64,000 nucleotides of DNA from CAWAMD01 sp963783045 (GCA_963783045.1 CAWAMD010000005.1:372001-436000); one strand, 5' to 3'. Counted from the stretch's first letter, positions 7,959 to 16,858 are shown. Notes: generated by a model from the letters alone, not told the origin. Translations and numbers: made by a program.

Positions 7959-8363
7959 TCAGCGGCGGAGTCGGGACGCCGCGTAGGTCGCGACGACGCC
8001 GAGCTCGAGCACGATGCTGAGGATGCCGCTGCCTTCCCACTCGGCCTCCTGGAAGCCGAGGAGACCGACCGTGCGGCTGAGCAGGAAGCCGACCACCATG
8101 CCGAGGGCGATGAGCATCGCAGCCCACCAGGCGACCTCGTGGTCGGCGATCCACAGCCAGGCAGCAAGGAGAAGCGCGGCGATCCCGCCGATCACGAACA
8201 GGACACCGATCGTGTGCGCCTCCTCGAGGTACTCGGGGACGAGGAAGAGGTGCAGCACGCCGGTGACGGCGAGGAGCACGGCGCCGGCCCGGCGCATGAG
8301 GACCTGCCGGGTGTCGGTGGTCGTGTCGCTGGGGCGGTCGGTCGTGAGCACGTCTGAGTTCAC
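7959..8363 (-). CDS. Small four-helix membrane protein
   Basis: 134 aa. A polar N-terminus (about 22 residues) is followed by four hydrophobic segments: AGAVLLAVTGVLHLFLVP, GVLFVIGGIAALLLAAWLWI, WAAMLIALGMVVGFLLSR and GILSIVLELGVVATYAA. The HLF..PEY.EEAHTIGVLF stretch is reminiscent of small actinobacterial membrane proteins linked to DoxX-like or redox functions, but I cannot assign a family with confidence. Monocistronic; its 3' end faces the fluoride operon. Confidence 0.65.
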   Translation of the reverse strand: MNSDVLTTDRPSDTTTDTRQVLMRRAGAVLLAVTGVLHLFLVPEYLEEAHTIGVLFVIGGIAALLLAAWLWIADHEVAWWAAMLIALGMVVGFLLSRTVGLLGFQEAEWEGSGILSIVLELGVVATYAASRLRR

Positions 8364-8604
8364 GCAGGTGCCTTCCGGGTCACGGGCATCGTGTGATGTC
8401 GTCGCCGACGGTGGCGGCGATGTGTCAGGAGGCTAAGAACCGGCGTGGTAGACCCCGACCAGTGGCGGGTTCAGAAACGGCCAAGTTTCCGTTCAGGGAG
8501 GCGGGGGCCGACCGACGGGACGGCGCCGACCGGCCACCGACCACGCGACGGCCGGCTGGTCCGGCCGGCGCGGGTCAGCAGCGTCCTCGACCGGCCTCGC
8601 CCCG

Positions 8605-9798
8605 TCAGTCGGTGGCCGGTAGTCGCACGACGAACCGCGCCCCGCTGAGGGTCGCCAGCGGCTCGTAGCGGATGCTCCCCTCGTTCAGGCGGACCAGCAT
8701 GTCCACGATGGCGAGGCCGAGGCCGACGCCGTCCGCGGCGGCCATCACCTGGTCGGCCCGGGTGTACGAGCCGAAGAGCTGGTCGACGAACCCATCGGGC
8801 ACGCCGTCCCCGTGGTCCCGGACGTCGATGAGGGTGTCGTCGCGATCGTGGCGGACGTGGACCTCGATCGGTGGGCGCCCGTACTTCATGGCGTTCGACA
8901 GGAGGTTGCCGACGATGTGCTCGACATGGCGAGCGTCGGCGAGCGCGCGTGGTGTGCCGTCGACGCTGACCTCGACGGGGGTCGGCATCCCACGGACGGC
9001 CTGCGCCACCACGTCGCCGACCTCTATCGGCGCACGTCGGGCCCGCAGCACACCGGCGGTGGCCTGCGACACGACGAGGAGCTCGTCGACGAGCTCGCGC
9101 ATCCGCTGCGCGCTTCGCCGCATGGCGCCGAGGTACTGGCGCTCGGCCGGCCGCAGGTGCTCGTCGAGGCTCTGCTCGAGGAGATCGATGAAGCCGAGCA
9201 TCGGTGTCAGCGGTGTCCGCAGCTCGTGGGAGGCGAAGGAGAGGAGACGCTCGTGGTCCTCGGTGGTACGACGCAGCTCCTGGTTGGTGTGCTCGAGCTC
9301 GCTCGCGTGCACACGCAGCTTCTCCTGCAGCTCGTGCATGGCGTCCTCGGCACGGACACGGGCCGTGTCGTCGACTGCGACGACGGCAGCGCCGGTCACG
9401 GCGCCGTCCCCGTCCCGCGTCGGCCGGTAGTGCAGGTTCCAGATCCGGCCGTTCACCTCGAGCACCGTGTCGTGGTTGCGGCCAGCCAGCGAGCGGTTCA
9501 GCGCCTCGACGACCTCCGGCACCGACCGGTACACGTCGGCGACCCGCGCGCCCGTGAGACGGCGGGCGTCGGCCGGCCGCACGAGCGCCCCACCCACGTA
9601 GGTGAGCCGCCCCTCGCGATCGACCGTCGCGAGGACGGCACCGGCGTGCTCGGCGAGCAGTCGCAGCTGTTCGCCGCTGACCTCGGCGTCCCGGCCGACG
9701 CCACCCGGCCCTCCATGGTCCATCGCCGAGTGGTGACCTGTCGGCCGTCGTCGTGCCTCCGAGCGCGGCGACCCCCTGTCCTGATCGTTGTCATGCAT
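8605..9798 (-). CDS. Soluble PAS-domain sensor histidine kinase
   Basis: 397 aa without membrane segments. PAS domain at about residues 45-150 (AVLATVDREGRLTYVGGALV...WNLHYRP). A coiled-coil linker precedes HisKA with SHELRTPLTPM (phospho-acceptor His191). The HATPase domain shows VGNLLSNAMKYG (N box), DHGDGVPDG (G1), GVGLGLAIVDMLV (G2) and a final FVVRLP strand. No response regulator gene is adjacent, so it is an orphan kinase. Its position beside the molybdoenzyme island may mean it senses redox or electron acceptors, but nothing in the sequence proves that. Confidence 0.9.
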   Translation of the reverse strand: MHDNDQDRGSPRSEARRRPTGHHSAMDHGGPGGVGRDAEVSGEQLRLLAEHAGAVLATVDREGRLTYVGGALVRPADARRLTGARVADVYRSVPEVVEALNRSLAGRNHDTVLEVNGRIWNLHYRPTRDGDGAVTGAAVVAVDDTARVRAEDAMHELQEKLRVHASELEHTNQELRRTTEDHERLLSFASHELRTPLTPMLGFIDLLEQSLDEHLRPAERQYLGAMRRSAQRMRELVDELLVVSQATAGVLRARRAPIEVGDVVAQAVRGMPTPVEVSVDGTPRALADARHVEHIVGNLLSNAMKYGRPPIEVHVRHDRDDTLIDVRDHGDGVPDGFVDQLFGSYTRADQVMAAADGVGLGLAIVDMLVRLNEGSIRYEPLATLSGARFVVRLPATD

Positions 9799-9982
9799 GT
9801 GTCCCCCGTTTCGGTGCTGCAGGGTGGGACTCTACGTCCCCGCTGCGACATCGCTACGCCAGACCAGGACTGCGGCGTCGACGTCGGGACGAATGTCCTG
9901 TGGTTCCCCGGCCGGTCGGCACGTCAACAGCGGGCCGAATGCTGGAAGAGTGAAGGCACTCCCGCTGCCCGGAGACGTCGAC

Positions 9983-10201
9983 ATGGTCGATCCGTCTTCC
10001 TCCCGACGACGCATGCTGACCGGGGCCCTGGCCCTCCCGCTCGCCGCGGGCGTCCTGGGGATCAGCGCCCGCCTGCGCACCACGGCAGGGGGCCTCCGTC
10101 CCGCGGGGAGGGGGACGAGCGTCTCCCGGTGTGCGCTCTGCGGCGCACGGGAGCATCACATGCTGGACCCGGGCTGCCCCGCCGCGCCGCAGGTGCTCTA
10201 G
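9983..10201 (+). CDS. Small exported protein with Tat-like signal and Cys/His cluster motif
   Basis: 72 aa. The N-terminus has SRRRMLTGALALPLAAGVLG, a Tat-like signal (Arg8-Arg10 followed by a hydrophobic stretch). The mature end carries Cys50-x2-Cys53, His58-His59 and Cys65 (CALCGAREHHMLDPGC), enough to bind a metal or small Fe-S centre. A good GGAGA ribosome site precedes ATG 9983. It lies 30 nt upstream of the Tat-exported molybdoenzyme and is probably co-transcribed. It does not resemble the known Tat-target peptides of formate dehydrogenases, which lack these cysteines. I do not recognise a named family. Confidence 0.65.
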   Translation: MVDPSSSRRRMLTGALALPLAAGVLGISARLRTTAGGLRPAGRGTSVSRCALCGAREHHMLDPGCPAAPQVL

Positions 10202-10231
10202 CCCGTCCGACGAAGGCGAGGTGGTCGACCC

Positions 10232-12733
10232 ATGCCTCTGGACCGTCGCCAGTTCCTGAAGGGTGCCGCAGCGAGCGCCGGTGCCGCCGCCGCGTCGACC
10301 GCGCTCGTGCCGGCGGAGGCGCGGGCCGTGGACCTCGAGGAGTCCCTGCCCGTCGAGCGGGTGGTGCGGACCACCTGCTCCCCGAACTGCACGGGATCCT
10401 GCGGCCAGCTGGCCTTCGTCCGCGACGGTCGGATCGTGAAGATCCAGCAGGCGGCCGACTACCCCGACCCCGTCTACAACCCGCGCGGCTGCATGAAGGG
10501 GATCAGCTACCACACGCTGATCTACGGCGAGGACCGGATCAGGACCCCGCTGATCCGCACGGGCGAGCGCGGCTCGGGGGAGTTCCGCCGGGCGAGCTGG
10601 GACGAGGTGCTCGACAAGGTCGCCGGCGAGCTGGCGCGCATCGGTGCGACCTACGGCTGGGATGCGATCCACGTCTTCGACCAGGTCCCCGGGTCGGGCT
10701 ACGTCCACAAGGGTGCGAACTACCGCGCGTGTGCCCTCCTCGGCATGACCCACGGGACGTCCTTCGACTTCAACGGCGACCTGCCGATGGCGATGCCGAT
10801 CACCTTCGGCGTGCAGTGCGCCGAGCACGAGGCGAAGGACTGGGCGAACAGCCGCTTCCTGCTGCTGATCGGGTCGAACCCCACCGAGACGCGCATCCCC
10901 GACGTCCACTTCCTCTTCGACGCGGTCGCGAAGGGCGCGCGGCTCGTCGTCGTCGACCCGGTCTTCTCCTCGACGGCGGCGAAGGCGGACACGTGGCTGC
11001 GGCCGACGGCCGGGACCGACGCGGCCCTCGGGCTCGGCCTGGTGCACGTGGTGCTGCGCGAGGGGCTGGCGGACGAGGCCTTCCTGACCACCTACAGCGA
11101 CGCGGCGCTGCTCGTCCGTGACGACACGGGCAAGCGCCTGCGTGAGGCCGATCTGACCGCCGGCGGGGCGAGCGACCGGTTCGTCGTGTGGGACCGCGCC
11201 GCCGGCGCCCCGGCGATCGTCGGCACCGAGAAGCTCGGCATGCCGCCCGGCGTCGACGCGGCCCTGGACGGCCGGTACACGCTCACGCTCGCGGATGGCG
11301 CCACCGTCACCGCGCAGCCCGGGTTCGCGCACGTCCGCGCCGAGGTGGAGCGCTACACGCCCGCGTACACCGCCGGGATCACCGGCATCGCCGCCGACGA
11401 CATCGAACGCCTCGCCCGCGCCTACGCCACGACCAGCCCGGCGGCGATCCTCATGGGGGCCGGCGCGAACCACTGGTTCCACGGTGACCTGACCGGGCGT
11501 GCGTTCGCGCTGCTCGCGACGGTCACCGGGAACGTCGGGCGCTCGGGTGGCGGGTTCTCGGTGTACGTCGGGCAGTACAAGTTCCGGGTGAAGGCCGCCG
11601 AGTGGACCATGCCCGGCGGCCACCACGCCGCGATCGTCCCGACCATCTACTTCGTCCGCGGACGCACCGAGACCATGCACCCGTCCGTGCCGTACCCGAA
11701 GCACGGGTTCAAGGCCGTCGTCGTCACCTTCGCGAACCTCTTCCTGCAGTCGATGGACCTGAACCGGCTCCACCAGACGCTGGCCGAGCAGGAGCTGATC
11801 GTCGTCGTGGACCACCAGATGACCGACACGGTGGCCTACGCCGACGTGGTGCTGCCGGCGACCTCGTGGTACGAGAAGACCGACCTGACCGCGACGCCAC
11901 TGCACCCGTTCCTGCAGCTCCAGCAGGCGGCGATCGACCCGGTGGGGGAGTCCCGCTCCGAGCTGTGGATCTGGCAGGAGCTGGTCAAGCGGATCGACCC
12001 GCACGCCTACGCCACCTACTTCGAGGGCGTCACCGAGGACGACGCGATCCGCATGATCCTCGCGGCCGGCGGGCCCACCGAGGGCATCACGCTCGGCGAC
12101 CTCCGCGCAGGCCCCGTGCGGCTGAAGGTCCCCGACCCGGACGTCGCCTTCGTCGACCAGATCGAGAACCTGACCCCGTTCCCGCCCCAGTCGCTGCCCG
12201 CGCCGCTCGAAGCGACGGCCGCGTTCATCCCGACCCGCCGGATCGAGTTCTACAAGGAGGAGGACGAGTTCCTCGCGCTCGGCGAGCAGGTACCCACCTT
12301 CAAGGAGCCCCACGACGACGGCGTGAACGACCCGGCGCAATACCCGATCCGCCTGCTGAGCCCGCACTCGAAGTGGCGTATCCACTCGAGCTACGCGAAC
12401 AACCCGTGGCTGATCGAGATCCACGGCGGCAAGCCGACCGTCCTGCTCCACCCCGCCGACGCGGCCGACCGTGGCATCGCCGACGGCGACCCGATCGAGC
12501 TGCTCAACGAGCGCGGGACGGTCGGGGCCTGGGCCCACGTCAGCGAGGCGGCGGGACGCGGGACGGCCACGCTGCCGGAGGGCTGGTGGTCGCGCTATCT
12601 GCGGTCGGGGAAGGGCGTGAACGAGCTGACCTCGTCGGAGGTCAACCCGATCCACGAGGTCCACTACGTCGCCAACATCTGGTGTCCGTCGACCGGCTGG
12701 AAGGACTGCCGCTGCGAGGTGCGCCGTGCCTGA
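10232..12733 (+). CDS. Tat-exported molybdopterin oxidoreductase of the NarG / type II DMSO reductase clade
   Basis: 833 aa with a twin-arginine signal (DRRQFLKGAAASAG). A [4Fe-4S] motif Cys49-x3-Cys53-x3-Cys57...Cys87 (CSPNCTGSC, RGCMKG) uses Cys where NarG has His. The segment FDFNGDLPMAMPITFG aligns with the NarG stretch containing the Asp ligand to Mo, so Asp183 is the likely ligand. The following NSRFLLLIGSNPTETRIPDVHF is also clade-typical. The enzyme is a periplasmic-side bis-MGD reductase or dehydrogenase. Its substrate (nitrate, chlorate, selenate, sulfur compound, other) cannot be decided. Followed by ferredoxin and NrfD genes, forming a three-subunit quinone-linked complex. Confidence 0.9.
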   Translation: MPLDRRQFLKGAAASAGAAAASTALVPAEARAVDLEESLPVERVVRTTCSPNCTGSCGQLAFVRDGRIVKIQQAADYPDPVYNPRGCMKGISYHTLIYGEDRIRTPLIRTGERGSGEFRRASWDEVLDKVAGELARIGATYGWDAIHVFDQVPGSGYVHKGANYRACALLGMTHGTSFDFNGDLPMAMPITFGVQCAEHEAKDWANSRFLLLIGSNPTETRIPDVHFLFDAVAKGARLVVVDPVFSSTAAKADTWLRPTAGTDAALGLGLVHVVLREGLADEAFLTTYSDAALLVRDDTGKRLREADLTAGGASDRFVVWDRAAGAPAIVGTEKLGMPPGVDAALDGRYTLTLADGATVTAQPGFAHVRAEVERYTPAYTAGITGIAADDIERLARAYATTSPAAILMGAGANHWFHGDLTGRAFALLATVTGNVGRSGGGFSVYVGQYKFRVKAAEWTMPGGHHAAIVPTIYFVRGRTETMHPSVPYPKHGFKAVVVTFANLFLQSMDLNRLHQTLAEQELIVVVDHQMTDTVAYADVVLPATSWYEKTDLTATPLHPFLQLQQAAIDPVGESRSELWIWQELVKRIDPHAYATYFEGVTEDDAIRMILAAGGPTEGITLGDLRAGPVRLKVPDPDVAFVDQIENLTPFPPQSLPAPLEATAAFIPTRRIEFYKEEDEFLALGEQVPTFKEPHDDGVNDPAQYPIRLLSPHSKWRIHSSYANNPWLIEIHGGKPTVLLHPADAADRGIADGDPIELLNERGTVGAWAHVSEAAGRGTATLPEGWWSRYLRSGKGVNELTSSEVNPIHEVHYVANIWCPSTGWKDCRCEVRRA

Positions 12734-13451
12734 CACAACGAGCCAGCAGACATCGCCCGTCGACGCCCTGTCGCCGGCATCACGGGCCTACGGCGAGATC
12801 GGCGAGCACTCGGACCACCCGCGCTGGGGGATGGCCGTCGACACCGAGCGGTGCGTCGGCTGCTGGTCCTGCGCGGTCATCTGCAAGTCCGAGAACGACG
12901 TGCCGCTCGGCATGTGGTGGAACCGGGTGCTGACCGACGGCGACGGGCTCGACACGCCGTCGGTGCCCGACGGCGGCGGCGAGCCCGGGATGAGCTGGGT
13001 GCCGCTGGCCTGCCAGCACTGCGACGACCCGCCGTGCGAGAAGGTGTGCCCGACCGGCGCCACCTTCGTGAACGACGAGGGCGTCGTCCTGGTCAACGCC
13101 GACGACTGCATCGGCTGCCGCTACTGCATGGCGGCCTGCCCCTACGGGGTGCGCAACTTCAACTGGGGCGAGCCCGTCCGTGCACCCGACTTCGACTACG
13201 GGATGGTCGAGCCGCGACCGGTCGGCACGGTGGAGAAGTGCACGCTGTGCGTGCACCGGGTCGCCGAGGACCAGGTGCCGTCCTGCGTCTGGTCGTGTCC
13301 GCTGCAGGCCCGGATCTTCGGCGACCTGAACGACCCGGACAGCGAGGTGTCGCGGGCGATCGCGTCGCGGCACGGGACGCGGCTGCTCGAGGAGAAGGGC
13401 ACGCACCCGAAGGTCTACTACCTCGAACCGCGCCGCCGGCAGCCGGTGTGA
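12726..13451 (+). CDS. 4Fe-4S ferredoxin electron-transfer subunit (NrfC/PsrB/DmsB type)
   Basis: 241 aa with four clusters of Cys ligands: CVGCWSCAVIC, CQHCDDPPCEKVC, CIGCRYCMAAC and CTLCVHR...CVWSC. This is the classic four-[4Fe-4S] relay linking a catalytic Mo subunit to a membrane quinone subunit. No own signal peptide, so it would be exported with the Tat-bearing catalytic subunit. The GTG start overlaps the end of the upstream gene by 8 nt, and the NrfD gene follows. Confidence 0.94.
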   Translation: MPDTTSQQTSPVDALSPASRAYGEIGEHSDHPRWGMAVDTERCVGCWSCAVICKSENDVPLGMWWNRVLTDGDGLDTPSVPDGGGEPGMSWVPLACQHCDDPPCEKVCPTGATFVNDEGVVLVNADDCIGCRYCMAACPYGVRNFNWGEPVRAPDFDYGMVEPRPVGTVEKCTLCVHRVAEDQVPSCVWSCPLQARIFGDLNDPDSEVSRAIASRHGTRLLEEKGTHPKVYYLEPRRRQPV

Positions 13452-13464
13452 GGAGCGTGAAACC

Positions 13465-14649
13465 ATGACCGTCGCGACCCCCACCGCCGTCACCGGGCAC
13501 CGGCTTCACTGGGGCCGGGCCTTCGACGTGCTGCTCGGCGCCGGCGTCGCCGCCGGGCTGGCCGCCTTCGGCTACCAGTGGGCCACGGGGCTGACCGTCA
13601 CCGGGATGTCGAACACCGTGTCCTGGGGCCTGTACATCATCCTGTTCATGTTCCTGGTCGGCGTGTCCGCCGGTGGCCTGATCGTCGTGGCCGGGTCCGA
13701 GCTGATCGGCTCCGAGCGGCTGGCACCGCTGAGCCGGCTGGCGGTGATCGTGTCGGGAACCGCCATCTTCGCGGCGGCGCTGTCGATCCTCCCCGACATC
13801 GGGCGCCCGCAGATGGTGTGGAAGATGCTGGCCTCCCCGAACGTCACCTCGCCGCTGATCTGGGACATGGTGGTGATCACGCTCTACCTGTCCGTGGCGC
13901 TGGCCGACCTGTGGCTGCTCACGCGGCCGACGCCCCGCAAGCGGGCGATGTTCGTCATGTCGCTGATCGCCGTGCCGGCCGCGGTGCTGGTGCACTCGGT
14001 GACGGCCTGGATCTTCGGGCTGATGGTGGCGCGGCCGTGGTGGAACAGCGCGATCATGGCGCCGCTGTTCATCTCCTCTGCGCTCGTGTCCGGCACGGCC
14101 CTCGTCCTGATCGTCGCCCACCTGAGCCAGCGCACGACCCGGTTCGACCCGCCCGATCGCGTCTTCGGCGACCTCGGCCGGCTCATGGTCTGGTTCATCG
14201 GCGTGGACGGGTTCCTGCTGTTCACGGAGCTGCTCACGACCTACACCGGTGGGATCGAGGACCACGTGACCCAGCTCCAGGTCGTGCTGACCGGGCGCCT
14301 CGCGCCGATCTTCTGGACCGAGGTGGTCGCCGGCGTCCTCGTCCCGTTCGTGATCTTCGCCACACCGCGGCTGCGCGCCCGGCGCGCCTGGATCGTCACC
14401 GGCGCCACGCTGTCGCTGCTCGGCGTCTTCGCCAAGCGGATCAACATCCTGCTCCCCGGCATGTTCAAGCCGCTCGTCGGGCTCGAGCCGGGGATCCCGG
14501 GCGGTCGCCCCGGTCAGGACTTCACGGCTGCCGCCGGCTACGCGCCGACCTGGGTCGAGATCGCCGTGGTCGTGGGGATCCTCTGCGCGGCGGCGGCCCT
14601 GATCACGGCCGGGGTCCGACGCTGGGTGGTGCCGGGAGCAGCGGACTGA
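13465..14649 (+). CDS. nrfD: NrfD/PsrC-type membrane quinone-interacting subunit
   Basis: 394 aa with about nine to ten hydrophobic helices, including NTVSWGLYIILFMFLVGVSAGGLI, the strongly conserved NrfD start region, and LLHSVTAW-like AAVLVHSVTAWIFG. NrfD proteins are heme-free quinol/quinone-binding integral membrane subunits of molybdoenzyme complexes. It ends the three-gene complex operon. The start ATG follows a GAGCGTGAAACC spacer from the ferredoxin gene. Confidence 0.93.
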   Translation: MTVATPTAVTGHRLHWGRAFDVLLGAGVAAGLAAFGYQWATGLTVTGMSNTVSWGLYIILFMFLVGVSAGGLIVVAGSELIGSERLAPLSRLAVIVSGTAIFAAALSILPDIGRPQMVWKMLASPNVTSPLIWDMVVITLYLSVALADLWLLTRPTPRKRAMFVMSLIAVPAAVLVHSVTAWIFGLMVARPWWNSAIMAPLFISSALVSGTALVLIVAHLSQRTTRFDPPDRVFGDLGRLMVWFIGVDGFLLFTELLTTYTGGIEDHVTQLQVVLTGRLAPIFWTEVVAGVLVPFVIFATPRLRARRAWIVTGATLSLLGVFAKRINILLPGMFKPLVGLEPGIPGGRPGQDFTAAAGYAPTWVEIAVVVGILCAAAALITAGVRRWVVPGAAD

Positions 14650-14670
14650 GATCACCGCCGTCCGGGCGCG

Positions 14671-14910
14671 TCACTCCTGCGACGCGCCAGGCAGACCGCG
14701 GGCGACCTCGAGCGCTTCGGCGGGCGACCGGCCCGCGCTCGCGGCGATCCAGCAGGCGACCGGCGCGGCCTTGCGCTCGGAGCTGTGCGCGGCGACACCG
14801 GCCAGCGCGAGGACGGCGTTCACCGTCTCGTCGTCGGGCGCCGGGACTCCGAGCGCCTGCGCGAACGCCACCAGCCATTCGTCCACGTTCCGGGTCGTCT
14901 CGTCGGCCAT
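14671..14910 (-). CDS. DUF6457 domain protein (MobA-associated)
   Basis: 79 aa, one domain: VDEWLVAFAQALGVPAPDDETVNAVLALAGVAAHSSERKAAPVACWIAAS. This helical domain occurs in actinobacteria alone or fused to MobA and is taken to act in molybdenum cofactor maturation. Here it stands alone, 1.3 kb from mobA, inside the molybdoenzyme island. It converges on the NrfD gene. Ribosome site GGAGGCGACC before ATG. Confidence 0.8.
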   Translation of the reverse strand: MADETTRNVDEWLVAFAQALGVPAPDDETVNAVLALAGVAAHSSERKAAPVACWIAASAGRSPAEALEVARGLPGASQE

Positions 14911-15307
14911 GGCGGTCGCCTCCTGGGTCTGGACGGAACGGGAGCACGTTCGATCCGCAGGATGGCAGGTGCGCAGATCGAGCGCACACCGAGGCGGGTA
15001 TCAGTGCGATGGATGACTCGGGCGATACTGTGTGTAATGACCGTGGACGCGGCACAGCCGCCCGCGGTCGACAGGGTGCGGGCGGGAGCGTTCCCCCCAT
15101 CGCTCCCGCCCGCACCGCTCCCCGTTGCCGGGGGTCGAGCGGCGGCCCGCCCCCCGGCAGAGCCGCCGCCCGGCAAGCCTAGCGACGGCGACAACTAGCG
15201 GGCATTTTCTCGCGCCAGTCGGGGCGCTCACACCCTGCCGGGTGCGGCACACGCACGTAGGCTGCGACACATACCGACAACTGGCAACAACTCGTCGAAG
15301 GTGAGCC
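14911..15307. other. 397-nt intergenic region with promoter and hairpin but no convincing gene
   Basis: Holds the upstream region of the DUF6457 gene, a strong GC hairpin (15076-15115) and a TAGGCT -10-like box at 15258-15263, about 45 nt upstream of the XRE-GAF regulator. Short frames here are Pro/Ala-rich, lack conserved features and are not called. Confidence 0.6.
15076..15115. terminator. Perfect 15-bp hairpin, probable terminator
   Basis: GTGCGGGCGGGAGCG is repeated exactly inverted after a 10-nt loop. It lies in the gap between DUF6457 (leaving leftward) and the regulator (leaving rightward), an unusual place for a terminator, so a regulatory role for an unseen small transcript is possible. 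Confidence 0.55.
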
Positions 15308-16198
15308 ATGCGTGACGACGGAGCCCGCGAGATGGGCCGGCGGATCCGGCGGCGACGCATCGACCTCGGCCTGACCCAGGAGGAGGCGGCCTCCCGCGCG
15401 GGCATCAGCCCGACGACGTGGCGCAACCTCGAGCTCGGGCGGCAGGGGGCGCGGGCCCTGACGCTGGCCGCCGTCGCGGCGGTGCTGGACACCATCCCGG
15501 CCGACCTGCACCGCGACGGGGTCGGCGTCTCGCTGCTCGAGCACGTGGCGGACGCCGTCGAGCGGCAGCCGACGGCGGCCGCCCTGCTCGACACCTTCCA
15601 CGCGATCTGCAACGAGCTCGTGCCTCAGGCCGCGATCGAACGCATCACCTTCGTCGTGCGCCGCGGCGACGCCGCCGAGTCGGTGGCGACGAGCGGCGAC
15701 GAGTCCGAGGGGCCGCCCATCGGCACGCGGTTGCGCATCCAGGACGATGCGGTGCTTCGCAGCGTGCTCGACGAGGGACGCAGCGCGGTCATCGACCTCA
15801 CCCGGGTTCCGGCACGCAACCCGGTCCGCGCAGCGCTCCACGCGGCCGGGATGCGCTCGGAGCTGGCCATCCCGCTCCGCAGCGCCGGGAGGGTCCGCGG
15901 CCTGCTGCTCATGACCTCGCGCCGGGACCGGGCCTTCGACGACGTGGACATCGGCCCCCTCGAGGCGGTCAGCCGCGTCGCGGTCCACGTGCTGAGCAGC
16001 CTGCTGATGTTCGGGAGGTCGTCCCGGACCGAGGAACTCCCCGCTGACACGCAGGAGGAGGCGGTGCGGCTCGCTGGCGCGCTGGCGCGGCTCGACGAAG
16101 CCGATCGGCGGCTCGTCGCCGACCTCATCGACCGGCTGTCCGACCGGGAGCGGCCCACCGGCGTCAGCGATCGGCGCCCAGATCGGCGGGTCGGTTGA
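15308..16198 (+). CDS. XRE-GAF transcriptional regulator
   Basis: 296 aa. An N-terminal XRE helix-turn-helix (GRRIRRRRIDLGLTQEEAASRAGISPTTWRNLELGRQG, residues ~10-50) is followed by a GAF domain (~80-240: TFHAICNELVPQAAIERITFVVRRG...LAIPLRSAGRVRGLLLMTSRRDRAF) and a helical tail. The GAF domain probably senses a small ligand or redox state. It stands between two molybdoenzyme operons and overlaps the end of mobA, so control of these operons is plausible but unproven. Start chosen at ATG after GAAGGTGAGCC. Confidence 0.8.
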   Translation: MRDDGAREMGRRIRRRRIDLGLTQEEAASRAGISPTTWRNLELGRQGARALTLAAVAAVLDTIPADLHRDGVGVSLLEHVADAVERQPTAAALLDTFHAICNELVPQAAIERITFVVRRGDAAESVATSGDESEGPPIGTRLRIQDDAVLRSVLDEGRSAVIDLTRVPARNPVRAALHAAGMRSELAIPLRSAGRVRGLLLMTSRRDRAFDDVDIGPLEAVSRVAVHVLSSLLMFGRSSRTEELPADTQEEAVRLAGALARLDEADRRLVADLIDRLSDRERPTGVSDRRPDRRVG

Positions 16199-16784
16199 CG
16201 TTCCGGGCGAAGCGCCCGTCCCGTCCCGCCGCGGGGAGGTCCCGGAGGCCGAGCACCCGGCAGGGACTGCGGTCGAGGAACCCGCGGACGGACCGCCCGC
16301 CTCCCGCGAGGTAGTCGGCGAGGGACGTTGCCTCGGCGGCCGACCAGACCGCATGGAGCGGCTGGCGGCGGCCCGCCACCTCGGCGAGCACGACCGCCTC
16401 GCCGCGCCAGGCCTCGGCCAGGGCCCGCAGGACCTCTGCGGACGCATCCGGCATGTCCGCTGCCACGACCGCGACGAGCGGGGTGTGGGCCTCGCGCAGC
16501 GCCGCGAGGACGCCTCCGAGGGGCCCTGCGTCGGCGGCAGCATCGGCGACCTGCGGCCAGCCGAGGTCGGCCAGCCGCTGCCCGTCGCCCGAGGCGATCA
16601 TGACGTGCTCGCAGCAGCGGGCCAGCTCTCGTGCCGCCCGCAGCGCGAGGGGCGCGCCGTCGACGGGCAGTCGTGCCTTGTCCCGGCCCATCCGGCGGCT
16701 CGTCCCACCGGCGAGCACGACGCCGGTCAGCGGCACGGGGTGGGCTGAGGGCGTCACCGGGCCTCCGCGGTCGTCGCGCACCAT
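16164..16784 (-). CDS. mobA: Molybdenum cofactor guanylyltransferase MobA
   Basis: 206 aa. N-terminal nucleotide-binding signature VVLAGGTSRRMGRDKARLP, then VAADMPDA (Mg/GTP site) and the end motif FARNVNRPADL. It attaches GMP to molybdopterin, making the MGD cofactor needed by all three molybdoenzymes in this window. The tail overlaps the opposing regulator by 35 nt. ATG 16784 is favoured because a TACCGT -10 box ends 7 nt upstream, which would make a leaderless mRNA. Confidence 0.93.
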   Translation of the reverse strand: MVRDDRGGPVTPSAHPVPLTGVVLAGGTSRRMGRDKARLPVDGAPLALRAARELARCCEHVMIASGDGQRLADLGWPQVADAAADAGPLGGVLAALREAHTPLVAVVAADMPDASAEVLRALAEAWRGEAVVLAEVAGRRQPLHAVWSAAEATSLADYLAGGGRSVRGFLDRSPCRVLGLRDLPAAGRDGRFARNVNRPADLGADR

Positions 16785-16791
16785 CGCGGTC

Positions 16792-16797
16792 ACGGTA
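16792..16797 (-). promoter_or_regulatory. Putative -10 box of a leaderless mobA promoter
   Basis: On the minus strand TACCGT ends 7 nt before the mobA ATG, matching TANNNT and leaving no room for a 5' leader. Confidence 0.5.
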
Positions 16798-16858
16798 GCG
16801 GTGGAACGGACTGCGCACGTGCCGGCCCCACGACATCGCGGTGCCCGGATCGTCGGAC

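Noticed and set aside
9854..12736. 960-residue open frame on the minus strand
   Set aside because: It is the antisense shadow of the NarG-clade enzyme. Composition is Arg/Gly/Asp-rich without domain motifs, while the plus strand has clear family motifs.
15036..15198. Short Pro/Ala-rich frame before the XRE-GAF regulator
   Set aside because: It is low complexity, lacks a convincing ribosome site and is interrupted by the strong hairpin; composition alone explains it.
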